Of a DNA stretch of 64,000 bases, positions 8,970 through 18,437 are shown one piece after another (the first letter of the stretch is position 1; each line of letters starts with the position of its first letter). Source of the stretch: Brevundimonas sp. SL130 (GTDB lineage Bacteria > Pseudomonadota > Alphaproteobacteria > Caulobacterales > Caulobacteraceae). Both the position numbers and the translations under genes were made by a program. The notes under the pieces were generated by a model. The model did not search any database, had not been told where the DNA came from, and was given only the letters and a program-made list of their open reading frames with translations. Location: NCBI RefSeq assembly GCF_026625805.1, contig NZ_CP113064.1, forward strand, positions 1,178,001 to 1,242,000, written 5' to 3'.

Positions 8970-9440
8970 TCAGTGGGCGGTGGCGCCGTTCAGGAAATCG
9001 GCCGCATGCCGCCTCTCGCGCGTCACCAGTCGGGCATAGACATTGCCCAGCACGATGCCGAACACCGCATGGGTGATCAGCAACCAGCCGAAGGTGCCGA
9101 AGCCGGCCGCTGCGGTGAAGGTGCGGTAGTCGCCGAACATCGTGATGGCGCCCATCATCACCACCCAGGCCCCGACGGCGAAGACTATGCCCTTGGTTTC
9201 CGGGGTGTCGGTGGGCAGGCGGGGACACAGAATCCCAAACAGCGGCCCCAGGATGAAGACGCCGCTGACGGCATGGATCGCCCAGCCGACGGCCATGTTG
9301 CCGGGCATGCCGATCATGGTGGCGATCACCCCCTGGAATGGATCGAACCAGTTGAGGAACAGATTGGGTATTTCAAGCAAGGAAACGGCGATGGTGGCGG
9401 CGAGACCCGCAATCATGCCCTTTTGTACGCGTGACATCAT
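8970..9440 (-). CDS. Four-helix membrane protein, DUF6789-like
   Basis: About 156 residues with four hydrophobic segments and short loops, including GMIAGLAATIAVSLLE, NMAVGWAIHAVSGVFILGP, GIVFAVGAWVVMMGAITMFG and LLITHAVFGIVLGNVYA. The layout resembles the DUF6789 group of small membrane proteins of unknown role. ATG 9440 follows GGGAGG at a suitable distance; a TTG 18 nt upstream is unlikely. It converges on the atp operon with a shared bidirectional terminator. Confidence 0.7.
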   Translation of the reverse strand: MMSRVQKGMIAGLAATIAVSLLEIPNLFLNWFDPFQGVIATMIGMPGNMAVGWAIHAVSGVFILGPLFGILCPRLPTDTPETKGIVFAVGAWVVMMGAITMFGDYRTFTAAAGFGTFGWLLITHAVFGIVLGNVYARLVTRERRHAADFLNGATAH

Positions 9441-9572
9441 GACCTTAGCGCCTCCCAACGCATTGGTGGTTCTCTGATAACGCCCGCGTACGATACGCCT
9501 GTAGAGGGAGAACGGCGTTCACGATGATGTGGTTAGCAGTTGCAACAACGCAACCGCGATATATCCGCTGAA

Positions 9573-10028
9573 CTAACGGAAAAGCCTGCGGAAATACCGG
9601 CGCAACCTCTTCCGCGCCCGGATCAGGCGACGGCGGGGCCTCTTAAGCACGATCTTTTCCGCGCGCAGGGCCTGCTGCCAGAAGACCGGCGCGAACTCGG
9701 GCTTCTTCCGCATGAGTCGGCGGAAGGGATAGACCCACTTGGGGCGGGCGTACTGGGCGCGGATGAACTGACGCTTGGCCCAGAACGAGCTCTTCAGGAT
9801 GAGCATCAGACCGACGGCGATGACGGGCACGCCGCCGGGGCCGGGCAGGGGAGCGATCAGAATGCCCAGCAGAACCACGAAAAGCCCGCCAGCCATAAGC
9901 GCCCAGCGTTTCAACACACGCAGCGGGCGGCTGCGCGATCGGAACGACGGAAGGCGGATCGCGGTTGCGAAGGTCAAGTCGGCGCCAGACGAAGAGGAGG
10001 GAGGAGGCCCAGTGACAACGATCGTCAC
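9573..10028 (-). CDS. PGPGW-type small membrane protein
   Basis: About 151 residues. A hydrophobic hairpin of two helices surrounds the motif PLPGPGGVPVIAVGL, typical of the PGPGW family of uncharacterised transmembrane proteins. After it comes a long basic tail (WVYPFRRLMRKKP, RRRLIRARKRLRRYFRRLF) that would lie on the cytoplasmic face or bind acidic lipid or nucleic acid. The start is uncertain: GTG 10028 follows a purine-rich stretch, but GTG 10088 is also open. About 270 nt upstream (10029-10301) show no gene. Confidence 0.6.
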   Translation of the reverse strand: MTIVVTGPPPSSSSGADLTFATAIRLPSFRSRSRPLRVLKRWALMAGGLFVVLLGILIAPLPGPGGVPVIAVGLMLILKSSFWAKRQFIRAQYARPKWVYPFRRLMRKKPEFAPVFWQQALRAEKIVLKRPRRRLIRARKRLRRYFRRLFR

Positions 10029-10301
10029 GGCCAGCCTATCCCCGCTGAAGCGGAGAATGAGCAACCGTGGCGAACCTGCCACATTCACATTAAGGCCGTG
10101 TGTCCATGGCTGATCCGTGGCTGAGATGTGAAGCTTTCGTCATGATTGATCAAAGGCTTCCACTGTTGCCTTGCGGACACGATCGGAGCCAGTCCTGCCT
10201 AACCGCCGCCCCCTCAAACGGGCGATCTGATTGTCAAAGCGACCTGGGGACAAGCGGTGGAGTGATGGGGCGGGGCGCGCCCACCCCACTGGGGCTGAGC
10301 C

Positions 10302-11696
10302 TCAGCCCGCGTCCCGCCAAGCCTTCAGGCTGTCCATCGCCCGGATGCTTTGCAGCCGCTTCTTGGCCCGGCCGCGTTCCTTCAGCGGGATCTTCTTGCC
10401 CTCTTCGTCGACCTTGGGCGCCTCCAGCGGGGGCAGAAGGCCGTAGTTGATGTTCATCGGCTGGAATTTCGAGCCTTCCAGGTGCCCGCCGGTGATGTGT
10501 TCGACCAGGGCGCCCATGGCGGTCTCGGGCGGCGGAGCGGCAAGGTCGCGGCCCAAAGCCTGGGCGGCGGCGAGACGGCCGGTCAGCAGGCCCATGGCGG
10601 CGCTCTCGACATAGCCCTCGACCCCGGTGACCTGGCCCGCGAAGCGCAGGCGGGGCATGGCCTTGAGGCGCAACTGCTTGTCCAGCAGCTGGGGGCTGTT
10701 CAGATAGGTGTTGCGGTGCAGGCCGCCCAGGCGCGCGAACTGGGCGTTCTGGAGGCCGGGGATCATGCGGAAGGTCTCGGCCTGGACCCCGTGCTTCAGC
10801 TTGGTCTGGAAGCCGACCATGTTGAACAATGTGCCCAGGGCGTTGTCCTGGCGCAGCTGGACGATGGCGTAGGCCTTGACCAGGGGATCGCGCGGATTGG
10901 TCAGGCCGACCGGCTTCATCGGGCCGTGACGCAGGGTCTCGCGGCCCCGCTCGGCCATGACCTCGATCGGCAGGCAGCCGTCGAAATAGGGGACGTGCTC
11001 CCAATCCTTGAACTCGGCCTTGGGGCCGTTCAGCAGGGCGTCGATGAAGGCCTCGTACTGGACCTTGTCCATCGGGCAGTTGACGTAGGCGGCGGCGTCT
11101 CCGCCGGGGCCCTCCTTGTCATAGCGCGACTGACGCCAGGCGATGTCGAAGTCGATGCTGTCGGCGTGGACGATGGGGGCGATGGCGTCGAAGAAGCTCA
11201 GGCTTTCCTCGCCGGTCGCCTTCAGGATGGCCTCGGCCAGGGCGGGCGAGGTCAGGGGGCCGGTGGCGACGATGACATTGTCCCACTCCTGCGGCGGCAG
11301 GCCTGCGATCTCCTCGCGCACGATGGTGATCAGCGGGTGGGCCGCCAGTTTCGCCGTCACGGCGGCGGAGAAGGCGTCGCGGTCCACCGCCAGGGCGCCG
11401 CCCGCCGGCACCTGGTTGACGTCGCCGCAGGCCATGATGATCGAGTCGAGCGCCCGCATCTCGGCGTGCAGCAGGCCGACCGCATTGTGCTCCCAGTCGT
11501 CCGACCGGAAGGAGTTGGAACAGACCAGTTCGGCCAGGCCGTCGGTCTGGTGGGCGTCGGTCTTGACGCCGGGCACGCCGCGCATCTCGTGCAGGATGAC
11601 GGGCACGCTGGCCTGAGCGATCTGCCAGGCGGCCTCAGACCCGGCGAGGCCGCCGCCGATGACGTGGATGGGGGAAGGAGAGGGGGAAGCAGTCAT
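10302..11696 (-). CDS. trmFO: Methylenetetrahydrofolate-tRNA uracil-54 methyltransferase
   Basis: 464 residues. TrmFO makes ribothymidine-54 in the tRNA T-loop using methylenetetrahydrofolate and FAD, replacing the SAM-dependent TrmA. An N-terminal FAD-binding fold ([16 protein letters not shown]) is followed by the family hallmark [11 protein letters not shown] with its conserved Cys, and by [18 protein letters not shown] near residue 210. The tail ([23 protein letters not shown]) is basic. It is monocistronic. Confidence 0.95.
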   Translation of the reverse strand: MTASPSPSPIHVIGGGLAGSEAAWQIAQASVPVILHEMRGVPGVKTDAHQTDGLAELVCSNSFRSDDWEHNAVGLLHAEMRALDSIIMACGDVNQVPAGGALAVDRDAFSAAVTAKLAAHPLITIVREEIAGLPPQEWDNVIVATGPLTSPALAEAILKATGEESLSFFDAIAPIVHADSIDFDIAWRQSRYDKEGPGGDAAAYVNCPMDKVQYEAFIDALLNGPKAEFKDWEHVPYFDGCLPIEVMAERGRETLRHGPMKPVGLTNPRDPLVKAYAIVQLRQDNALGTLFNMVGFQTKLKHGVQAETFRMIPGLQNAQFARLGGLHRNTYLNSPQLLDKQLRLKAMPRLRFAGQVTGVEGYVESAAMGLLTGRLAAAQALGRDLAAPPPETAMGALVEHITGGHLEGSKFQPMNINYGLLPPLEAPKVDEEGKKIPLKERGRAKKRLQSIRAMDSLKAWRDAG

Positions 11697-11767
11697 CGCG
11701 GCCTTCTAGCGGCCGTCTGGCGTGATGTCATGATCCCCTGCTATGTCAGAGGCGGGGATATGGGGGC

Positions 11768-12565
11768 GTGAGCGTGAGCAGTCATCGGCATCTGCGGCTG
11801 GGCCAAGCCCTGTCGGCGGCCTTCGCGGGGCTTCCGCGCGCTTGGAAGGGCGCATGGGGTGCGATCCTGGCCTGCGCTGTGGTGTGGAGTTTTGCCTATC
11901 TGGCCTTAGGCGCGGTCAGCCTGATCTGGGCCCCCTTCGGTCTGGCCGGGAGCCTGGTGCTGATCGGCGCCCTGACGCGGATCGCCGTCAGCGATGACGC
12001 GACGACGGCGAAGCGGCTGGGCCTGGGACCGGCGGGGCTTCAGTTCGGCCTGCCGGAACTGCGGTTGCTTGGCGCCGCGCTGTTGTGCGCCGTCTTCATG
12101 GCGATGATCCTGTCCGTCGTCGCCCTGCTGCTGCTGGCGGTGTTCGGCATGGCGGGCCTGGACGCCGAGGCGATCAATCAGCGGCACTGGGGGGCGGTCG
12201 GTCCGGCGTGGAAGCTGGCTTTGCTGGCGGTCGTGACCCTGCTGGCCCTTTTCGGCCTTCTGGTGATGGGCGTGCGTCTGGCCTTGTTCGCCCCGGCGAC
12301 CCTGGGGCGCGGCCATATGGTCTCGCTGAACAGCATGGGGATTGCGCAGGGCAGTTTCTGGCCTTTGCTGGGCGGACTGTTCGTGGTCGGCCTGCCCAAG
12401 ATCGCGCTGTTGATCCTGACAAGCGCAGGCTTGCTGTCCGGCCTCTTCGGCTGGGTCGTGTGGGCGGTGGTTCTGTGCGGCCTGGAAGCGCCCCTCACGA
12501 TGGGCTTCCTCGGCGCGGCCTATCTGCGACTGGAATACTGGACGCCGCCTTCGACAGAAAGCTAG
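11768..12565 (+). CDS. Six-helix membrane protein of unknown function (paralogue A)
   Basis: 265 residues, about six membrane segments, no enzymatic motif recognised. It shares the pattern RLALFAPATL...GSFWPLLGG (about 170-205) with the next gene, which reads RLSLIAPLTL...RVFWPLLGI at the matching place, so the two are tandem paralogues. Such pairs resemble uncharacterised inner-membrane proteins with internal hydrophobic repeats. It starts at GTG 11768, divergent from trmFO. Confidence 0.75.
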   Translation: MSVSSHRHLRLGQALSAAFAGLPRAWKGAWGAILACAVVWSFAYLALGAVSLIWAPFGLAGSLVLIGALTRIAVSDDATTAKRLGLGPAGLQFGLPELRLLGAALLCAVFMAMILSVVALLLLAVFGMAGLDAEAINQRHWGAVGPAWKLALLAVVTLLALFGLLVMGVRLALFAPATLGRGHMVSLNSMGIAQGSFWPLLGGLFVVGLPKIALLILTSAGLLSGLFGWVVWAVVLCGLEAPLTMGFLGAAYLRLEYWTPPSTES

Positions 12566-12656
12566 AAGGCCCGCGACGTCAGAGACGGTTCGGTCTAAGC
12601 GGTTGACCGTGCATCGCGCCTCGACGGCGACCCGATGATTTGGGCTGGAGTTGATC

Positions 12657-13460
12657 ATGAGCTTTTCCGCGACAGACGCGGCCTTTGAGGGATTTCGCGT
12701 CACCCGCGGCAACCCCTTGCCCATTCTGCTCTGGGCGCTTGTCTGGCTGGCGGGACTATTCATAGCCTCGATGGTCGCCGTTCCCATCGCGGCGCCCTAT
12801 GCCGCCGAAATCCAGTCGGCGGCGGGGGATCCCTCCGCGCTTTCCGCCGAGGCCACGCGGGCGGTTTATCTGATGACGGCCATGGCCGCGCCCTTCGTGA
12901 TCGGGGTGCAGTCCATCGTCTCGGCGGCGGTCTATCGCGCCGTGCTCGAGCCGGAGAACAAGGCGTATGGCTTCCTGCGTCTGGGGCGCGATGAGCTTCG
13001 TCTGCTCCTTGTCACGATCATCGTCACAGCGATCAGTTTTGCCGTCAGCAGCGCCAGCGAGTTCCTGGTTCGATTTTCGAGCGAGGCCTTGGGGTTGCTT
13101 GGGGGCTTCTTCTTCAATCTCCTGGGCCTGGCCCTATCTGTGTTTCTCAGCGTGCGGCTGTCGCTGATCGCCCCTTTGACGTTGAAGCGTCACAAGTTCA
13201 GCTTTGCTGAAGGCTGGCGCATGTCGGGGCGCGTCTTTTGGCCGCTGCTGGGGATCACGGTCCTGGCCTTCGTCATGGCGCTTTTCGTCGTGGTGCTGTT
13301 GTTCCTGATCGGTTGGCCTCTGGCCGCCGCCCTCGGGGGAACAGGCGCGGGTGCGCTGCTTCCCAACCTGCTGCTGCTTCTGCTGATTCCGTTTGGCGCG
13401 ATGCTGGTTTCGGTGCTGCTGTGGACGCCGTTCGCCGCCACTGTTCGCGACATCGCCTGA
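12657..13460 (+). CDS. Six-helix membrane protein of unknown function (paralogue B)
   Basis: 267 residues with six hydrophobic segments (about 20-45, 80-100, 120-140, 145-175, 195-225, 235-258). It shares the APLTL and FWPLLG block with the gene upstream. ATG 12657 follows GGAG; a TTG two codons earlier is less likely. It ends 3 nt from the convergent uvrA end. No catalytic motif is visible and I cannot name a function. Confidence 0.75.
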   Translation: MSFSATDAAFEGFRVTRGNPLPILLWALVWLAGLFIASMVAVPIAAPYAAEIQSAAGDPSALSAEATRAVYLMTAMAAPFVIGVQSIVSAAVYRAVLEPENKAYGFLRLGRDELRLLLVTIIVTAISFAVSSASEFLVRFSSEALGLLGGFFFNLLGLALSVFLSVRLSLIAPLTLKRHKFSFAEGWRMSGRVFWPLLGITVLAFVMALFVVVLLFLIGWPLAAALGGTGAGALLPNLLLLLLIPFGAMLVSVLLWTPFAATVRDIA

Positions 13461-13463
13461 CCG

Positions 13464-16406
13464 TCAGGCTGGCGCCTTCGCCCGCTTCTTCTTCGCCGGC
13501 TCCACCGATCCGCCCAAGGCCGCGACCCGCGCCTTGCGGCGGGTCTCGTGCCGGTCCAGCACCTCCTTGAGGTATTTGCCGGTCCAGCTGGCGGTGTTGC
13601 CCGCCACCTGTTCGGGCGTGCCGACCGCGACGATCTCGCCGCCGCCGTCGCCGCCCTCGGGGCCGAAGTCGAGCAGATAGTCGGCGACCTTGATGACATC
13701 GAGATTGTGCTCGATCACCACGATGGTGTTGCCGGCCTCGACCAGTTCCTGAAGCACCTCAAGCAGTTTACGGGTGTCCTCGAAATGCAGGCCGGTGGTC
13801 GGCTCGTCGAGGATGTACAGGGTGCGGCCGGTGGCGCGTTTGGCCAGTTCCTTGGATAGCTTGACCCGCTGGGCCTCGCCGCCCGACAGGGTGGTGGCGG
13901 GCTGGCCGACCTTGACGTAGCCCAGGCCCACGCGCTCCAGCGTCAGCATCTTGTCGCGGATCGGCGGCACGGCCTTGAAGAAGGTCGCGGCCTCCTCGAC
14001 CGTCATGTCCAGCACGTCCGAGATCGACTTGCCCTTGAATACGATCTCCAGCGTCTCGCGGTTGTAGCGTTTGCCCTTGCAGACGTCGCAGGTGACATAG
14101 ACGTCGGGTAGGAAGTGCATCTCGATCTTGATGACGCCGTCGCCCTGGCAGGCCTCGCAGCGGCCACCCTTGACGTTGAAGCTGAACCGGCCAGGGCCAT
14201 AGCCGCGGGCCTTGGATTCCGGCAGGCCGGCGTACCAGTCGCGGATGGGACCGAAGGCCCCGGTGTAGGTCGCCGGGTTCGAGCGCGGGGTGCGGCCGAT
14301 GGGCGACTGGTCGATGTCGATGACCTTGTCGAAATGCTCCAGCCCCTCGATCCGGTCGAAGGGGGCGGGGGCTTCGGACGCATTGTTCAGGCGGCGCGCG
14401 GCGGCCTTGTACAGGGTCTCGATGGTGAAGGTGGACTTGCCGCCGCCGGACACGCCGGTGATGCAGGTGAAGACGCCGACGGGGATTTCGCCGGTCACGC
14501 TCTTGAGGTTGTTGCCGCTGGCGCCGCTGATCTTCAGCATCCGCTTGCGGTCGATGGGACGACGGCCGTCGACGGGGATCTCGATCTCGCGCTCGCCGGT
14601 CAGATATTTGCCGGTCAGCGACTTCGGATTGGCCATGACCTGAGCCGGCGTGCCCTCGGCGCAGACCTCGCCGCCGTGGACGCCGGCGGCCGGGCCCATG
14701 TCGATGACATAGTCGGCGGTCAGGATGGCCTCCTCGTCATGCTCGACGACGAGCACGGAATTGCCCAGGTCGCGCAGGCCCTTGAGGCTTTCCAGCAGGC
14801 GGGTGTTGTCGCGCTGGTGCAGGCCGATGGAGGGCTCGTCCAGCACATAGAGGACGCCGGTCAGGCCCGAACCGATCTGGGACGCCAGTCGGATGCGCTG
14901 GCTCTCGCCGCCCGACAGGGTGCCGGAGGCGCGCGACAGCGACAGATAGTCGAGGCCGACGTTATTCAGGAACCGCAGCCGGTCGCCGATCTCCTTCAGG
15001 ATGCGCCGGCCGATCTCCATCTGCTTGTCGCTGAGCGCCTCAGGCAGGGCTTGGACCCAGTCGTAGGCCTTCTTGATCGATAGGGTGGAGACGTCGGCGA
15101 TGTCCTGCCCCCCAACCTTGACCGCCAAGGCCTCGGGCTTCAGCCGCTTGCCGTGGCAGGCGTCGCATGGGGTCTCGGACTGATAGCGAGCCAGCTCCTC
15201 GCGCACCCAGGCGCTGTCGGTCTCGCGCCAGCGACGCTCCAGGTTCGGCAGCACGCCCTCGAACGGCTTGGAGACCTCGTATTTGCGGGCGTTGTCGTCG
15301 TAGGTGAATTTGATCTTCTCGGCGCCGGTTCCGTACAGGATCGCCTTGTGCGCCTGGGCGGGCAGTTCGCGCCACGCGACGTCCATCGAGAAGCCGTAGT
15401 GGCGGCTGAGCGACTGCAGCGTCTGGGTATAGAGGGGCGAGGGGCCGCGCGCCCAGGGGGCGACGGCGCCCTTGTGCAGGCTCTTGTCGCGATCCGGGAT
15501 CACCAGGTCGGCGTCGAAGGCCAGCTTGACGCCCAGGCCGTCGCAAACCGGGCAGGCGCCGAAGGGATTGTTGAACGAGAACAGCCGCGGCTCGATCTCG
15601 CTGATCGTGAAGCCGGACACCGGACAGGCGAACCGCTCGGAAAACAGCAGGCTGCGCGGCGCGGTCTCGCCCTCGGCGACGCTGGCCCACTCGGCGTTGG
15701 CGATGCCGTCGGCCAGACCCAGGGCGGTCTGTAGACTGTCGGCGTAGCGGGCTTCCTGGTCCGGCTTGGTGACGATCCGGTCTACGACGATGTCGATGTC
15801 GTGTTTGAACTTCTTGTCCAGCGTCGGGGCTTCGTCGATGGCGTAGAACTGGCCGTCGATCTTCAGCCGCTGGAAGCCCTGACGCTGCCACTCGGCGATT
15901 TCCTTCTTGTACTCGCCCTTCCTGCCCCGAACGACGGGGGCGAGCAGCAGGATGCGTTCGCCGTCGGGCAGGGCGACCAGCTTGTCGACCATCTGGCTGA
16001 TGGTCTGGCTCTCGATCGGCAGGCCGGTGGCCGGCGAATAGGGTACGCCGACCCGCGCCCACAGCAGGCGCATATAGTCGTGGATCTCGGTCACCGTGCC
16101 GACGGTCGAGCGCGGGTTCTTGGACGTCGTCTTCTGCTCAATGGAGATGGCCGGGGACAGGCCCTCAATCAGGTCCACGTCCGGCTTGCCCATCAGCTCC
16201 AGGAACTGGCGCGCATAGGCCGACAGGCTCTCGACATAGCGGCGCTGGCCCTCGGCGTAGATGGTGTCGAACGCCAGCGAGGATTTGCCCGAGCCCGACA
16301 GGCCGGTCATCACCACCAACTGCTCGCGCGGGATGTCGAGATCCACGCCCTTGAGGTTATGCTCGCGGGCGCCGCGAACGCGGATGAAATTGTGCTTTTC
16401 GGTCAT
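13464..16406 (-). CDS. uvrA: Excinuclease ABC subunit A
   Basis: 980 residues. UvrA finds bulky DNA lesions and loads UvrB in nucleotide excision repair. Two ABC ATPase modules are visible: Walker [14 protein letters not shown] (about residue 35) with signature [12 protein letters not shown], and [10 protein letters not shown] with [12 protein letters not shown]. Zinc-binding cysteine sets appear as [14 protein letters not shown] and CEACQGDG...CDVCKG. The C-terminal tail ([25 protein letters not shown]) is basic. A LexA box lies 81 nt upstream of the start, so SOS control is expected. Confidence 0.97.
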   Translation of the reverse strand: MTEKHNFIRVRGAREHNLKGVDLDIPREQLVVMTGLSGSGKSSLAFDTIYAEGQRRYVESLSAYARQFLELMGKPDVDLIEGLSPAISIEQKTTSKNPRSTVGTVTEIHDYMRLLWARVGVPYSPATGLPIESQTISQMVDKLVALPDGERILLLAPVVRGRKGEYKKEIAEWQRQGFQRLKIDGQFYAIDEAPTLDKKFKHDIDIVVDRIVTKPDQEARYADSLQTALGLADGIANAEWASVAEGETAPRSLLFSERFACPVSGFTISEIEPRLFSFNNPFGACPVCDGLGVKLAFDADLVIPDRDKSLHKGAVAPWARGPSPLYTQTLQSLSRHYGFSMDVAWRELPAQAHKAILYGTGAEKIKFTYDDNARKYEVSKPFEGVLPNLERRWRETDSAWVREELARYQSETPCDACHGKRLKPEALAVKVGGQDIADVSTLSIKKAYDWVQALPEALSDKQMEIGRRILKEIGDRLRFLNNVGLDYLSLSRASGTLSGGESQRIRLASQIGSGLTGVLYVLDEPSIGLHQRDNTRLLESLKGLRDLGNSVLVVEHDEEAILTADYVIDMGPAAGVHGGEVCAEGTPAQVMANPKSLTGKYLTGEREIEIPVDGRRPIDRKRMLKISGASGNNLKSVTGEIPVGVFTCITGVSGGGKSTFTIETLYKAAARRLNNASEAPAPFDRIEGLEHFDKVIDIDQSPIGRTPRSNPATYTGAFGPIRDWYAGLPESKARGYGPGRFSFNVKGGRCEACQGDGVIKIEMHFLPDVYVTCDVCKGKRYNRETLEIVFKGKSISDVLDMTVEEAATFFKAVPPIRDKMLTLERVGLGYVKVGQPATTLSGGEAQRVKLSKELAKRATGRTLYILDEPTTGLHFEDTRKLLEVLQELVEAGNTIVVIEHNLDVIKVADYLLDFGPEGGDGGGEIVAVGTPEQVAGNTASWTGKYLKEVLDRHETRRKARVAALGGSVEPAKKKRAKAPA

Positions 16407-16486
16407 GCTGTCCGGAGAACGCGGGAAGGGCCGGGCGGGTCCGGCGCGACATCGCTATATGGGGATGAATCGCAGGATTGAAGCAA

Positions 16487-16501
16487 GAACAATGTGCGAA
16501 C
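16487..16501. promoter_or_regulatory. LexA (SOS) box, GAAC-N7-GAAC
   Basis: The sequence is GAAC-AATGTGC-GAAC, an exact match to the direct-repeat LexA operator described for Caulobacter and other alphaproteobacteria. It lies 81 nt upstream of uvrA and 37 nt upstream of the ParD-like gene on the other strand, so one LexA dimer site could control both divergent units. Confidence 0.85.
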
Positions 16502-16537
16502 ATTGCTGCGCTGGGCGCGGTGAGTTATCGTCGCGCC

Positions 16538-16825
16538 ATGGCCGAGGGTTTCGACATCCACCTGAACGAAGATCAGGCGCGGCGGCTGAAGGCGGCGGCC
16601 GAGGCGGCGGGCGTGGACCCGACGGCCTATGCTTTGCAACTGATGGACGGCGTGATCGGCGATATCAGTATCGGCGGAATGCGCGAATATCCGGCCGCCT
16701 GGGTCGCTGAAGATGCGGAGCGCTGGGCGGAATATGAGCGCACGGGGGAGACTATTCCGCTCGAAGATGCGTTGGCCGCGTTCGACGCCGCTCTCGACGA
16801 GAAACTACGCGCGAAGGCGAGATGA
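16538..16825 (+). CDS. ParD-like antitoxin
   Basis: About 95 residues. The N-terminus (FDIHLNEDQARRLKAAAEAAGVDPTAYALQLM) fits a ribbon-helix-helix DNA-binding fold, and the acidic C-terminus (ERWAEYERTGETIPLEDALAAFDAALDEKLRAK) resembles the toxin-wrapping tail of ParD-type antitoxins. The ATG at 16538 is chosen over an earlier in-frame ATG because the fold begins there and the LexA box would otherwise lie in the coding region. It overlaps the toxin gene by ATGA. Confidence 0.8.
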   Translation: MAEGFDIHLNEDQARRLKAAAEAAGVDPTAYALQLMDGVIGDISIGGMREYPAAWVAEDAERWAEYERTGETIPLEDALAAFDAALDEKLRAKAR

Positions 16826-17127
16826 GGTTCACGGTCGTGGTGCTCCCGTCTGCGCAACGGGATCTGCTGCGACTGACATCTTTCCTGGCTGAGGCCGCTC
16901 CATCGGCCGTCGAGCGTATGCGCGCCGTGGTCAAGGAAGCGCTGCGTTCGCTTTCCGATATGCCGAACCGGGGCCAGCAGATCGACGAATACGACCGCCG
17001 GCTGAAGGCGCCATTCGGCGAGGGCGCCTATGTGATTATCTATCGGGTGGAGCAGCGGCGCGTCGTCGTCTCGCACGACATCCACTCACGAGAGGATTGG
17101 CATTCGCGGGACGATTGGCCAGCCTGA
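16822..17127 (+). CDS. RelE/ParE-superfamily toxin
   Basis: 101 residues. The pattern VVLPSAQRDLLRLTSFLAE, PNRGQQIDEY, and the closing YVIIYRVEQRRVVVSHDIHSREDW follow the ParE fold; ParE toxins usually poison DNA gyrase, while RelE members cleave ribosome-bound mRNA. The ParE reading is preferred because of the antitoxin type. It is coupled to its antitoxin by an ATGA overlap and ends next to the convergent hemoglobin gene. Confidence 0.85.
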   Translation: MRFTVVVLPSAQRDLLRLTSFLAEAAPSAVERMRAVVKEALRSLSDMPNRGQQIDEYDRRLKAPFGEGAYVIIYRVEQRRVVVSHDIHSREDWHSRDDWPA

Positions 17128-17128
17128 T

Positions 17129-17623
17129 CTAATCCGGCGTCCAACCCTGGGTCGGCCGCACGAACCGCTCGCCCTTGGCCAGCATCACCCCGTTGGCGGT
17201 CGCGATCCCCAGTTCCAGGCTTTCGGCGATGCGGCGGGCGCGTTCGATGAAGTGGGCGGCGGCGACGGGCGGGCACAGGTCTCGTGCGGTCTCGACGAAA
17301 ACCTCCAACCAGCGGTCGAAATGGCGGGCGTCGATGGGCAAGGGCAGGTGTTTCGGCATCGGCCGCCCCTGATAGACGCCGGTCGATAGGGCGACAGACG
17401 ACCAGAACAGCTTCATCTGCGCCAGATGCGGGCCCCAATCGTCTATGCGCTCGGCGAAGATCGGGCCGATGAGATGATCGGTGCGGACGCGGGCGTAGAA
17501 GCCCTCGACCAGGGCGTCGATCATGGCCTCGTCTATGCCGGTCTCGTCGCGCAGACGCTGAACGGTCGCCTCGCGGCGGGCGGCGGCCCCGGCGGGGTCT
17601 TCGATGCGGAAGCGACTTTCCAT
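17129..17623 (-). CDS. Group III truncated hemoglobin
   Basis: About 164 residues. The globin core is recognisable: IDALVEGFYARVRTDHLIGPIF (A-B-C helices), LFWSSVALSTGVYQGRPMPKH (E region) and ARHFDRWLEVFVETA (G helix), a layout of group III trHbs. Such proteins bind O2 or NO on heme; the proximal His is probably the one in PMPKHLPL. ATG 17623 begins the conserved part; longer starts up to 17710 are possible. A C-terminal tail KGERFVRPTQGW follows. Confidence 0.85.
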   Translation of the reverse strand: MESRFRIEDPAGAAARREATVQRLRDETGIDEAMIDALVEGFYARVRTDHLIGPIFAERIDDWGPHLAQMKLFWSSVALSTGVYQGRPMPKHLPLPIDARHFDRWLEVFVETARDLCPPVAAAHFIERARRIAESLELGIATANGVMLAKGERFVRPTQGWTPD

Positions 17624-17770
17624 AAGGCGGGGAATAGCCGGGCGTTGAAGCTCGCGCCACTGGACGATCCGCCCAACCTCACGCGGCCGTGTTCGACGCC
17701 AGACTTGCACATTTCAGGATTACGACCCATCCTCCTTGTTCTGACGCGTTTTGCAGAAGGTTTGACGATC

Positions 17771-17896
17771 ATGATCATCGCATTGGCCACCGGTTCCGCC
17801 CTGTCCGCCATGCTGCTCGTGATCCTCCATGCCAACCAGCCCAAGCCGAAACGGGTCCCCGTCCGCGCTCGCGACCCTCGCCAAGGTCGCCGCTAG
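17771..17896 (+). CDS. Possible 41-residue membrane peptide
   Basis: A short frame with one membrane helix (MIIALATGSALSAMLLVIL) and a basic tail (PKPKRVPVRARD). AGAAGG lies about 16 nt upstream of its ATG. It overlaps the start of the ABC ATPase gene in another frame. It could be a real small protein or a leader; conservation in relatives would decide. Confidence 0.3.
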   Translation: MIIALATGSALSAMLLVILHANQPKPKRVPVRARDPRQGRR

Positions 17897-18437
17897 GACG
17901 CCTGACGGCGTTACGCTTTTCGATAATCTGAGCCTGACGTTCGGGCCTGAGCGCACCGGCGTCGTCGGTCGCAACGGCGCGGGCAAGACGACCCTGCTGC
18001 GGTTGATGTCCGGCGCGCTCGAGCCGACGACGGGGCGGGTGGAACGGCCGGTCCGCGCGGTGCTGTTGGATCAGGAAGCCGCGATCCTGAAGCCGGACGA
18101 AACCCTGGTTGAGGCCTGGCGGCGGCTCAATCCCGAAGGCTCGCTCAACGACGCCCAGGCGGCGTTGGCGCGGTTCCTGTTCCGGAACGCCATGGCGCAT
18201 CGCAAGGTCGGGGCTCTGTCGGGCGGCGAACGGCTGCGCGCGGCCCTGGCCTGCGTCATGACGGGGGCGACGCCGCCGCAGTTGCTGATTCTGGATGAGC
18301 CGACCAATCATCTGGACCTGGACTCGGTCGCGGCCGTCGAGGGCGCCCTGTCGGTCTATGACGGCGCCCTGGTCGTGGCCAGCCACGACGCCGACTTTCT
18401 GGACGCTATCCGAATCGGCAGGACAATCGTCCTCTAA
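17829..18437 (+). CDS. Single-domain ABC-F-like ATPase
   Basis: 202 residues holding one ABC domain: Walker A GRNGAGKTT (about 47-55), signature LSGGERLRAALA, Walker B LLILDEPTNHLDL and H-loop VASHD. The NHLDL form is typical of ABC-F translation factors, but those have two ABC domains in 500-650 residues. Here only the C-terminal one is present, with a normal ABC-F-like end (DAIRIGRTIVL) and no upstream remnant of the first domain. It may be a truncated relic or a small homodimeric ABC-F protein. It overlaps the convergent trmL by 4 nt. Confidence 0.8.
   Translation: MPTSPSRNGSPSALATLAKVAARTPDGVTLFDNLSLTFGPERTGVVGRNGAGKTTLLRLMSGALEPTTGRVERPVRAVLLDQEAAILKPDETLVEAWRRLNPEGSLNDAQAALARFLFRNAMAHRKVGALSGGERLRAALACVMTGATPPQLLILDEPTNHLDLDSVAAVEGALSVYDGALVVASHDADFLDAIRIGRTIVL

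Noticed and set aside
9441..9572. Possible tRNA or small RNA in the gap
   Set aside because: No cloverleaf or strong hairpin could be drawn; only short imperfect repeats are present.
10261..10310. GC-rich palindromes (GGGCGCGCCC, GGGCTGAG/CTCAGCCC) as a trmFO terminator
   Set aside because: One hairpin overlaps the trmFO stop codon and neither is followed by T residues, so the call is too weak.
10350..11771. 473-codon open frame opposite trmFO
   Set aside because: Gln/Gly/Val-rich shadow of trmFO codons with no family similarity.
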